Positions 1 through 6,118 of a stretch of DNA of 14,508 nt are shown piece after piece. Below the pieces are notes generated by a model that saw nothing but the letters and a program-made list of their open reading frames with translations, ran no database searches and was not told where the DNA came from. Origin of the DNA: Firmicutes bacterium CAG:110 (GTDB taxonomy: Bacteria > Bacillota > Clostridia > Oscillospirales > Oscillospiraceae); NCBI GenBank assembly GCA_000434635.1, contig HF988134.1, positions 27,491 to 41,998 of the forward strand. The letters run 5' to 3'. Position numbers and translations under genes: made by a program. Numbering within the stretch: the first letter of the stretch is position 1; every line of letters begins with the position of its first letter.

Positions 1-15
1 CAGCCCGAAGGGCTG
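1..15 (-). terminator. Possible terminator hairpin after fakA, cut by the window edge
   Basis: CAGCCC and GGGCTG form a perfect 6-bp stem around a 3-nt loop, 40 bases beyond the fakA stop. On the minus strand any U-tract would fall before base 1, so it cannot be seen. The position fits a terminator for the gpmI-yloU-fakA unit, but this is inference from half of the signal. Confidence 0.35.
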
Positions 16-23
16 CGGGCAAA

Positions 24-61
24 TCCGTTTCCGTGTTATTCTTCCGTTTCCGTGTTATTCT
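24..61. repeat. Exact 19-bp tandem duplication over the fakA stop codon
   Basis: The unit TCCGTTTCCGTGTTATTCT occurs twice with no gap, at 24-42 and 43-61. The copy nearer the gene contains the fakA stop (TTA at 55-57, read as TAA on the minus strand). The second copy lies entirely in the 3' untranslated region, so the encoded protein end is unchanged. Confidence 0.95.
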
Positions 62-1686
62 GCGGAAATCAGGTAGTAATATACCGGCTGTCCGCCGCTG
101 AGCAGATTCACGTCCGCGTTGGGGCAGATGTCCGCGAAGATGTCTGCCGCCTTCTGGGCGTGCTTTTCCTTCACGTCCTCGCCGTAGTAGATCGTGATAT
201 ACTCCTTGCCGTCGTCCCGAACCTTTTCCGCCAGGGACTTGAGCAGCACCCGGATGTCCTGGCTGGTGCCGAACAGTTGACTGCCGTACAGCGCAAGATA
301 GTCGCCCTCGTGGATGTCGTAGCCGTCAAAGTCGGAATTCCGGGCAGCGTAGGTGATCTGCATGGTGTCCACGGTGTCCAGCGCCTCGGTCAGGGCAGCG
401 GTGTTTTCCTCAACACTTCCCTCGGGGGCAAAGCTCAGCATAGCGGTGATGCCCTGAGGAACGGTCTTGGAGGGAATGACCACCACAGTCTTGGGGGTGA
501 GGGCGTCTACCTGCTGGGCAGCCATGATGATGTTCTTGTTGTTGGGCAGGACAAAGACAGTCTCGGCAGGCACCTTGTTCACCGCCTCCAGAATGTCCTG
601 GGTGCTGGGGTTCATGGTCTGGCCGCCGGAGATGATCTGATCGACGCCCAGATTCTGGAACACGTCCGCGAGGCCCGCACCGGCGCAGACGGAGACAACA
701 CCCAGAGGCTTCTCCGGCTTTGCGATCTTCGGGGCGACCTCCTGCTCGGAGAGCACCTTTTCCGTGTGCTGCAGGCGCATATTCTCGATCTTCACCGTGA
801 CGAAGGAGCCGTAATTCAGCGCTTCGGTCAGCGCCTTGCCGGGATCGTTGGTATGGACATGCACCTTGATGATCTCGTCATCGTCCACCAGCACAAGGCT
901 GTCGCCCAGCTCGGACAGGAACGCCCGGAGATTCTCAGGGTCATGGTCATTTTCCCGGGAAATAATGAACTCGGTGCAGTAGGAGAAGGTGATGTCCTCG
1001 GTATTGAAGTCGGAGAAGTCCGCGCTCTGCTTGGTCTGCGTCACCGCGCCGTTCTCGGGCAGCACCACGTCCTCGCCCTGCAGGGCGCTGAGCATGGCTT
1101 CCAGCGCCACGACCCAGCCCTTGCCGCCGGCATCCACAACACCGGCCTTTTTCAGCACGGGGTTCTGGTTGACGGTATCGGCCAGCGCCTTCACGGCTTC
1201 CTCAATGGCTGCTTCGTGGACGAATTCGATAAAGTTGTTCTCCCGGGCGGCGTCGGCAGCCTTGGCCGCGGACAGGCGGGCGACGGTGAGGATGGTGCCT
1301 TCGGCGGGCTTCATGACGGCCTTATAGGCGGCGTCAACGCCTTCCTGCAGCGCCTGCGCCCACAGGACGCCGTCGCACTCCTCGCTGCCCTTCAGGCGCT
1401 TGGAAATGCCCCGGAACAGCAGCGACAGAATGACGCCGGAATTGCCCCGTGCGCCCCGCAGCATGGCGGAGGCCGCCACCTTGGACGCTTTTTCCAGATC
1501 GGGGTCCTCGGTCTTGCGCAGGTCGGAGGCCGCGGCGTTGATGGTCATGGACATATTGGTGCCGGTGTCTCCATCCGGCACGGGGAACACGTTCAGCTCG
1601 TTGAGAGCCTGCTTGTTGATCTCGATGGCGGCAGCCGCGCTGATGATCATTCTGCGAAGATCGGCTCCGTTGATGGTTTCTCTCAA
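55..1686 (-). CDS. fakA: Fatty acid kinase FakA (YloV/DhaL family)
   Basis: ATP-dependent kinase that phosphorylates fatty acids bound to a FakB (DegV-family) carrier, feeding exogenous or recycled acyl chains into phospholipid synthesis. It is cytosolic. The 543 residues match the usual family length. The N-terminal DhaL/DAK2 kinase domain (about 1-200) carries the Mg-binding PVPDGDTGTNM motif, with Asp38 and Asp40, and the MLRGARGNSGVILSQL-like segment near 75-90. A middle domain follows with Cys237 and the HVHTNDPG segment (His276, His278), the expected zinc-site residues. The C-terminal half resembles a DegV-like fold. The start is TTG at 1684-1686, placed 7 nt after a GGAGGG Shine-Dalgarno. 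It begins 18 nt after the yloU stop, the same pairing as yloU-yloV in Bacillus subtilis, so it is almost certainly cotranscribed. Assignment to the family is secure; kinase activity is inferred from the conserved residues. Confidence 0.93.
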   Translation of the reverse strand: MRETINGADLRRMIISAAAAIEINKQALNELNVFPVPDGDTGTNMSMTINAAASDLRKTEDPDLEKASKVAASAMLRGARGNSGVILSLLFRGISKRLKGSEECDGVLWAQALQEGVDAAYKAVMKPAEGTILTVARLSAAKAADAARENNFIEFVHEAAIEEAVKALADTVNQNPVLKKAGVVDAGGKGWVVALEAMLSALQGEDVVLPENGAVTQTKQSADFSDFNTEDITFSYCTEFIISRENDHDPENLRAFLSELGDSLVLVDDDEIIKVHVHTNDPGKALTEALNYGSFVTVKIENMRLQHTEKVLSEQEVAPKIAKPEKPLGVVSVCAGAGLADVFQNLGVDQIISGGQTMNPSTQDILEAVNKVPAETVFVLPNNKNIIMAAQQVDALTPKTVVVIPSKTVPQGITAMLSFAPEGSVEENTAALTEALDTVDTMQITYAARNSDFDGYDIHEGDYLALYGSQLFGTSQDIRVLLKSLAEKVRDDGKEYITIYYGEDVKEKHAQKAADIFADICPNADVNLLSGGQPVYYYLISAE

Positions 1687-1704
1687 TTTATTTCCCTCCG
1701 AACT

Positions 1705-2058
1705 TTAACCGATCACCATGGAATCGATATAAACATTTACGGCCCGAACCTCGGTGCCGGTGCAGTTGGTCACCACATAGCGAACCTCGGAAATAATGGA
1801 AGCGCCCACGGCGTTCAAGTTTACGTTGTTGTCCACGATAATATGCAGATCAATGGAAATGGTGTCGTCCTCGTTGAACTGGACATGCACGCCCTTGCCC
1901 ACGGATTCCCGGCGGAGCAGGTGGTACAAGCCGTCGGACAGGCTCCGGGCGGCCATGCCCTTGACGCCAAAGCAGTTGATGACAGCGGTGCCGACAATGT
2001 CCGTGTAGACGCTGGTGCTGACATTGACGCTTCCGTTTTCATTTTCGTGACGGATCAT
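1705..2058 (-). CDS. yloU: Asp23/Gls24 family protein (YloU-like)
   Basis: Small (117 aa) cytoplasmic protein of the Asp23/Gls24 family, whose members are linked to envelope stress and, in staphylococci, sit at the membrane. The precise role of the YloU branch is unknown. Family features visible are the opening segment with NVSTSVYTDIVGTAV, the GVKGMAAR stretch, and the VDNNVNLNAVGASIISEVRY and GTEVRAVNVYIDSMV strands. An upstream in-frame TTG at 2073 exists, but the GGAGGTT ribosome site lies inside that extension, 6-7 nt ahead of the ATG at 2056-2058, so the ATG is the better start. It sits between gpmI and fakA. I found no convincing promoter in the 55 bases upstream and expect read-through from gpmI. 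Confidence 0.88.
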   Translation of the reverse strand: MIRHENENGSVNVSTSVYTDIVGTAVINCFGVKGMAARSLSDGLYHLLRRESVGKGVHVQFNEDDTISIDLHIIVDNNVNLNAVGASIISEVRYVVTNCTGTEVRAVNVYIDSMVIG

Positions 2059-2113
2059 AGATGCAACCTCCAATTTTCAGTACGTATTTTGACAAAGGGG
2101 AGCTACAAGCGCC

Positions 2114-3676
2114 TTAAACCATGCTGTCTTCCCAGCAGTCGGGGGCGGTCAGACCCATCATCTTGACAATGGTGGGCGCCACATTGGCAAGGCCGTAGTG
2201 GCCGTCCTTGATGGCCCAGGTGTGGTCGGGGTCGTAGATGATGAAGGGAACGGGGTTCAGGGAATGCGCCGTGCGGACGGAGGTCTTTCCCTTCTTGGTC
2301 TCGGTCATCTGGTCGGCGTTGCCGTGGTCGGCGGTGATCAGGACGGTGTAGCCGTACTTGTCGGCAGCCTCCACAATGGCGGCCACGCTCTTGTCCACGC
2401 ACTCCATGGCGTAAACCACCGCGTCAAACACGCCGGTGTGGCCAACCATGTCGCCGTTGGGGAAGTTGCAGCGCAGGAACTGGAACTTCTTGGATGCCAT
2501 GTTCTCCACCATCTTTTCGGTGATCTCCTTGGACTTCATGGCAGGCGCCTTCTCGAAGGGGATCACGTCGGAGGGGACTTCCTCGTAGACTTCCAGATTC
2601 TCGTCCACCTTGCCGGAACGGTTGCCGTTCCAGAAATAGGTCACATGGCCGTACTTCTGGGTCTCGGACAGGGCGTACTCATGGATTCCGGCGGCGCACA
2701 GCACCTCGGTCAGGGTGTGCTTGATGACGGGGGGCTGCACCAGATAATGCTGGGGGATCTTCAGGTCGCCGTCGTACTGGAGCATACCGGCAAACTTCAC
2801 GCCGGTGTAGTCGCCCCGGTCGAAGTGGTCGAATTCCTTGCGGTCAAAGGCCAGAGAGATCTCCTGCGCCCGGTCGCCACGGAAGTTGAAGAGGATGACG
2901 CTGTCGCCGTTGGCGATCTTCGCCACAGGCTCGCCGCTCCGCTCGACCACGAAAGCGGGCAGATCCTGATCGATGCAGCCCGTCTCTGCGCGGTAGGTCT
3001 CGATAGCCGCCTTGGCAGAGGGGAATCTTCTGCCGATTGCCTGAACGTGGGTGCGCCAGCCCTGCTCTACCATCGGCCAGTTGGCCTCGTAGCGGTCCAT
3101 GGTGATCTGCATACGGCCGCCGCCGGAGGCGATGGCGTAATCGCAGCCCTCGGTGTTCAGCTCGGCGAGAACCTTCTCCAGCATATCCACATACTCCAGC
3201 GCGGAGGTGGCGGGCACGTCACGGCCGTCCAGAAGGATGTGGCAGTAGGCTTTCTTCACGCCCTCGGCATGGGCTTCCCGCAGCATGGCAATGAGGTGAT
3301 GGATGTTGGAATGGACGTTGCCGTCGGACAGCAGGCCCAGAAAATGCAGCGCCTTGCCGGAAACGGCGTTGGCGATCAGGTCTTTCCAGGTCTCGGATGC
3401 ATAGAGCGAGCCGTTCTCGATGGACTCGCCGACCAGCTTCGCGCCCTGAGAGTAGATCTGGCCGCAGCCCAGCGCGTTGTGGCCGACCTCGGAGTTGCCC
3501 ATATCATCGTCAGTGGGCAGACCGACGGCGGTGCCGTGGGCCTTCAGATAAGTATGGGGGCAGGTGGCAAGCAGATGATCCAGCGTGGGGGTCTTAGCGA
3601 CCGCGACCGCGTCGCCGCTGCCGCCGTCACCCTTGCCGACGCCGTCCATGATAACAAGAACAATGGGTTTTTCCAT
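2114..3676 (-). CDS. gpmI: 2,3-bisphosphoglycerate-independent phosphoglycerate mutase
   Basis: Interconverts 3- and 2-phosphoglycerate in glycolysis and gluconeogenesis; cytosolic Mn-dependent enzyme of the alkaline phosphatase superfamily. Its 520 residues are close to the usual 510-515. Visible landmarks are the N-terminal IMDGVGKGD metal site (Asp11), the catalytic serine in DMGNSEVGH (Ser62, the same number as in the Geobacillus enzyme), the substrate-binding LSDGNVHSN and LLDGRDVPATSAL segments, FNFRGDRAQE, and the C-terminal metal motifs GHTG and TADHGNADQM. The ATG follows a GGAGGG Shine-Dalgarno, and a sigma-A promoter lies about 60 nt upstream. It is the first gene of a run with yloU and fakA. 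In many Firmicutes gpmI sits with eno, pgk and tpiA; here it is separated from them, at least on the side visible. Nothing suggests damage. Confidence 0.96.
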   Translation of the reverse strand: MEKPIVLVIMDGVGKGDGGSGDAVAVAKTPTLDHLLATCPHTYLKAHGTAVGLPTDDDMGNSEVGHNALGCGQIYSQGAKLVGESIENGSLYASETWKDLIANAVSGKALHFLGLLSDGNVHSNIHHLIAMLREAHAEGVKKAYCHILLDGRDVPATSALEYVDMLEKVLAELNTEGCDYAIASGGGRMQITMDRYEANWPMVEQGWRTHVQAIGRRFPSAKAAIETYRAETGCIDQDLPAFVVERSGEPVAKIANGDSVILFNFRGDRAQEISLAFDRKEFDHFDRGDYTGVKFAGMLQYDGDLKIPQHYLVQPPVIKHTLTEVLCAAGIHEYALSETQKYGHVTYFWNGNRSGKVDENLEVYEEVPSDVIPFEKAPAMKSKEITEKMVENMASKKFQFLRCNFPNGDMVGHTGVFDAVVYAMECVDKSVAAIVEAADKYGYTVLITADHGNADQMTETKKGKTSVRTAHSLNPVPFIIYDPDHTWAIKDGHYGLANVAPTIVKMMGLTAPDCWEDSMV

Positions 3677-3735
3677 AATAAATCCCTCCAGAAAAAGAGC
3701 TATTCATACAAGTTTGCATTCTATTGGATTTTATT

Positions 3736-3764
3736 ATTTTACATCATTTTTGCCGAACTTACAA
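3736..3764 (-). promoter_or_regulatory. Sigma-A promoter for gpmI-yloU-fakA
   Basis: Read on the minus strand: -35 TTGTAA (3764-3759), a 17-nt spacer and -10 TAAAAT (3741-3736). Four and five of six bases match the consensus, in an AT-rich gap between the upstream terminator and the gpmI Shine-Dalgarno. Confidence 0.7.
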
Positions 3765-3792
3765 CCACTTTTTTAATTTTTCCGTAACGCCC

Positions 3793-3838
3793 AAAAAAGC
3801 TTCCGGAAAAACCAAAAAATGAGTGATTTTTCCGGAAG
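3793..3838 (-). terminator. Rho-independent terminator of the LRR protein gene
   Basis: A perfect 12-bp stem (CTTCCGGAAAAA with TTTTTCCGGAAG, arms 3827-3838 and 3800-3811) has a 15-nt loop and is followed on the minus strand by a run of six T (3798-3793). It starts about 35 nt after the LRR gene stop and separates that gene from the gpmI promoter. Confidence 0.85.
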
Positions 3839-3872
3839 TTGTTAAATATGTTTGAACGAATTATCCCTGTTC

Positions 3873-4793
3873 TCAGTCGTCGTAGTCCTCGTCCCGTTTT
3901 CTTCTGTAGATGAGCAGACCGATGAGCAGCAGGCTCAGCGTTCCGGAGACGATGAGAACGCCGATGAGGATACCGATTACCGGAGAGCTGTCCTTCTGTT
4001 CCTCGGGCAGCGTCGGGGGAACCGTTTGCTGCGTGGGAAGGGTCTCCGGTGCCTGAGTCGCCTGCGTCGTTTCGGGAACCGTGGGCGGCTGGGTGGTGGG
4101 GACGGTGGGCGGCTCGGTCGCAGGCTGGGTAGTGGGCGGCGCCGTCGTCTCCGTCGGCCGGGAGGTTACCTGGACTTCGCCCTCAAAATGATAGGGGTCG
4201 GAGCCGTTGGCGGTCAGCACCTGCAGGCGGCCGTGGAAATTGGTTTCCAGCTCCTCCACGTACTCGCTGGGCCAGATGTTGTTCACCGGGCAGTAGATGG
4301 TGATATTGTTGCCGTTCCACAGGCAGTTGGCGTTGAAGGAGGGCATACCGCCGCTGCAATAGACCTCCGTCAGATTGGTGCAGCCCTCAAAAGAGCTTGC
4401 GCCGAACCGGCGGAAGGATGCCGGGAGGGAGATTTTCGTCAGTCCCTCGCAGCCCTGAAAGGCGCTTGCGCCGATCTCCTTCAGGGAATTGCCGAAATCC
4501 ACCGCCGTCAGGTTTTTGTAATCCGTGAACGCCCCCGCGCCCACGCTGGTCACGCCGCCGGTGAGTACGACGGTATGAATCTGATCCGCGCTGCCCGACC
4601 ATGGCGCGCCGCCTTCAAAGTCCTTCATGGCGCCGCTGCCGGAAACGGTCAGGGTGCTGCCGTCCAGCGACCACGAAAGTCCGTCGCCGCAGCTCTCCGC
4701 GGGTGGGTCCGTTTCCGTGGCAAAGCCCCGGGGGGCAAGGAGCGTCAGCAGCATACAGGCCGCCAGAATGTGCAAAACAAATCGCTTCATCAT
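3873..4793 (-). CDS. Secreted membrane-anchored leucine-rich repeat (BspA-type) protein
   Basis: Predicted surface protein of 306 aa. Residues 1-25 look like a signal peptide (basic MMKR, a hydrophobic core, cleavage near GFA|TET). Residues 36-160 hold BspA-like LRR_5 repeats of the form GVTSVGAGAFTDYKNLTAVDF, about three full turns, preceded by the LSWSLDGSTLTVSGSGAM strand motif typical of such Clostridial proteins. Residues about 211-263 form a Thr/Pro/Gln-rich stalk with an 8-residue (24-bp) internal repeat, TVPTTQPP-like, also visible in DNA as ACCGTGGGCGGCT at 4078 and ACGGTGGGCGGCT at 4102. A single membrane helix (271-296) and a basic-then-acidic tail, YRRKRDEDYDD, follow; there is no LPXTG sorting signal. 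The ATG has an AAGGAAG site 6 nt upstream. Binding partner and role are unknown; adhesion or protein-protein contact is a family-level guess. Confidence 0.85.
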   Translation of the reverse strand: MMKRFVLHILAACMLLTLLAPRGFATETDPPAESCGDGLSWSLDGSTLTVSGSGAMKDFEGGAPWSGSADQIHTVVLTGGVTSVGAGAFTDYKNLTAVDFGNSLKEIGASAFQGCEGLTKISLPASFRRFGASSFEGCTNLTEVYCSGGMPSFNANCLWNGNNITIYCPVNNIWPSEYVEELETNFHGRLQVLTANGSDPYHFEGEVQVTSRPTETTAPPTTQPATEPPTVPTTQPPTVPETTQATQAPETLPTQQTVPPTLPEEQKDSSPVIGILIGVLIVSGTLSLLLIGLLIYRRKRDEDYDD

Positions 4794-4819
4794 ATGTACT
4801 TCCTTTCTATATCAAAAGA

Positions 4820-4848
4820 ATTAGATTAACTCTCATTATTATCTTCAA
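4820..4848 (-). promoter_or_regulatory. Probable promoter of the LRR protein gene
   Basis: On the minus strand: -35 TTGAAG (4848-4843), a 17-nt spacer and -10 TCTAAT (4825-4820), 26 nt ahead of the LRR start codon. AT-rich surroundings make chance matches likelier here than elsewhere in the window. Confidence 0.5.
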
Positions 4849-4882
4849 GTTGTTCTAATTCTTCTTCAGTTCATAAAGTCAT
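4826..4882 (-). other. Possible remnant reading frame after the orphan gene
   Basis: An ATG overlaps the stop of the orphan gene (ATGA at 4882-4879). Its frame runs M-T-L-stop and then continues as TEEELEQLEDNNES before a second stop at 4826-4828. The highly acidic Glu-rich stretch looks like the tail of a real protein, but it is 14 codons long and has no intact start. It could be decay of a second acquired gene, or chance. Confidence 0.2.
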
Positions 4883-5520
4883 ACTATTTTTTCGTTTTCA
4901 CGTATACGCGTTGGAACTTGATTCATATATGTTGCAAATAATTTTAGTAATTCTTCACTACCTATTGAACTAAAATCTATTTGTGGAACAACTTTTTCAT
5001 CAAATTGTTGCTTTACTGATAAAACCTTAAATAAAAAACTACATAATTCAACAACATTAAGTTTGGTTTTGGGAACCACAACAAAGTATTTATTTTTCGC
5101 TACATAATTAATAGCATATTCTTTACTATCAATAATTAATTGATATGCGTTGTCTATTTCGCCTTCATAATTAATAAATAGATTATCCTTTAAAAAATCA
5201 TTACCAAACTTGCTTATAAAAATATTATAAATCTCGTTTTCAGACTTTGCATTTGCTATTTTATCTAGCATAGCATTATCAGGCATAGTATTTCTTTTCA
5301 TTCTGGCATAAAACCCCAACATGTTCAAAGATAAACTTCCCATATTAGCCGTTTGTATTTTATAACCTCTTTCAAAAATATAAATACCTGAATCGTTAAT
5401 TTCATACATAGGTAACAATGATTTATCATTGTTAGCGTAATCAGAAAAAATTACCCTATCCTGCTGTATATCACAATATTTAAACATATTTTTTATTTCA
5501 TTAAAAATTTCTTGTGTCAT
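4879..5520 (-). CDS. AT-rich orphan gene, function unknown
   Basis: I do not recognise this 213-residue protein. It has no signal peptide, membrane helix or metal motif that I can see. The composition is rich in Asn, Ile, Lys and Phe with regular hydrophobic/charged alternation, typical of a soluble cytoplasmic protein. Sections such as DSGIYIFERGYKIQTANM and KEYAINYVAKNKYFVVVPKTKLN suggest beta strands in an alpha/beta fold. The start is placed at ATG 5518-5520, which follows GGAGA by about 9 nt. An ATG five codons upstream (5533-5535) has no ribosome site. Base composition is strongly AT-rich and its codon use differs from every neighbour, pointing to recent acquisition. An IS110 relic lies immediately upstream on the other strand. 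Lone, small, AT-rich genes like this are sometimes immunity or toxin-neutralising proteins; that is only a guess. No clear promoter was found upstream. Confidence 0.7.
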   Translation of the reverse strand: MTQEIFNEIKNMFKYCDIQQDRVIFSDYANNDKSLLPMYEINDSGIYIFERGYKIQTANMGSLSLNMLGFYARMKRNTMPDNAMLDKIANAKSENEIYNIFISKFGNDFLKDNLFINYEGEIDNAYQLIIDSKEYAINYVAKNKYFVVVPKTKLNVVELCSFLFKVLSVKQQFDEKVVPQIDFSSIGSEELLKLFATYMNQVPTRIRENEKIV

Positions 5521-5604
5521 TTTATTTATCTCCATTTCTAGCCAATAATTTTTGTAATAATGCCCATATTCACTAGCGCATCTCTTGTTGGTTTATAAGC
5601 TTGA

Positions 5605-6040
5605 AGGGGCATTCCGTTAGATAAAATTCTCGCTTACGCTGGCCTCTTGCCATCTACCTACCAGTCGAGACAGCTTACCAGCAGCTACGCCCACATGGAG
5701 AAACGAGGCTTCAGGTACCTGCGCTATGCCATTTTCAATGCCACTAAATTCGTTTGTAACTGGGATCCAACATTTGCGGCCTACCTTGCCAAAAAACGAG
5801 ATGAGGGAAAGCACTACAATGTTGCTATCTCCCATGCCGCTAAGAAGCTTGTGCGGTTAATCTACGCAATGGAAAAGACTGGGCAGCCTACAGACAGGCT
5901 GCTGTCTAAGCCCTGTCAGGCCTTCCTCAGAGCGCCGTCAGCGACGCTCTGCTTGTCATGCCGTTTTTGCGTTTAAGTTTTTGCACCACCACCGCTAAAT
6001 TGGGTCTTGACTTTTAATAGTTAGTCTCTCTGTAGCTTCG
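5605..6040 (+). mobile_element. Remnant of an IS110-family insertion sequence
   Basis: Only the 3' part of the element remains: the C-terminal transposase coding region and roughly 130 bases of downstream flank containing TTGACTTTTAATAGTTAGTC (6007-6026), which I take as near the right end. The left end and most of the transposase gene are missing. Both boundaries are estimates. The flank contains a 7-bp hairpin (CAGAGCG 5928-5934 with CGCTCTG 5945-5951) and otherwise no gene. The rest of the gap from 5521 to 6076 shows nothing further apart from this relic and a 7-bp inverted repeat (CTCATGA 6043-6049, TCATGAG 6061-6067). Confidence 0.65.
5614..5909 (+). pseudogene. IS110-family transposase, C-terminal fragment, frameshifted
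   Basis: IS110 transposases are DEDD-type recombinases guided by a bridge RNA. The readable segment begins PLDKILAYAG and continues through STYQSRQLTSSYAHMEKRG, RYLRYAIFNATK, DPTFAAYLAKKRDEGKHYNVAISHA and KKLVRLIYAMEKTGQ, which is the Transposase_20 C-terminal domain. The N-terminal RuvC-like domain is absent and an in-frame TGA (5602-5604) precedes the fragment. After KTGQ the frame reads non-homologous sequence to 5976. One base over, the expected family ending YRQAAV followed by TAA (5889-5909) is present, so a single base was lost near 5888. The element therefore cannot encode an active enzyme. The orientation is opposite to murA and to the orphan gene. Confidence 0.8.
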
Positions 6041-6076
6041 ACCTCATGATACCAAATCCGTCATGAGAAAATTGTC

Positions 6077-6107
6077 AAAAAGCGGCTCTGAACAGGCTCA
6101 GAGCCGC
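6077..6107 (-). terminator. Rho-independent terminator of murA
   Basis: A perfect 10-bp stem, GCGGCTCTGA with TCAGAGCCGC (6098-6107 and 6082-6091), has a 6-nt loop and is followed on the minus strand by five T (6081-6077). It starts 12 nt after the murA stop. Confidence 0.92.
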
Positions 6108-6118
6108 CTAAGGGTTTC

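Noticed and set aside
2089..2120. Plus-strand TTGACA ... TTAAAC resembling a promoter between gpmI and yloU
   Set aside because: It would drive transcription into antisense of gpmI with no gene, and the -10 is poor; a chance match.
52..2166. 704-codon plus-strand open frame opposite fakA and yloU
   Set aside because: GC-rich codon shadow: its sequence is low-complexity (Gly/Val/His/Leu) with no family signal, and both minus-strand genes are clear and have ribosome sites.
2198..3787. 529-codon plus-strand open frame opposite gpmI
   Set aside because: Antisense shadow of a well-conserved enzyme; no ribosome site and no recognisable protein.
5521..5604. Promoter for the AT-rich orphan gene
   Set aside because: No -35/-10 pair with 16-18 nt spacing stood out on the minus strand; calling one would be guesswork in AT-rich DNA.
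5910..5976. Continuation of the IS110 frame as a genuine C-terminus
   Set aside because: The sequence after KTGQPT is Cys/Leu/Ser-rich and unlike the family; the family ending lies in the adjacent frame.
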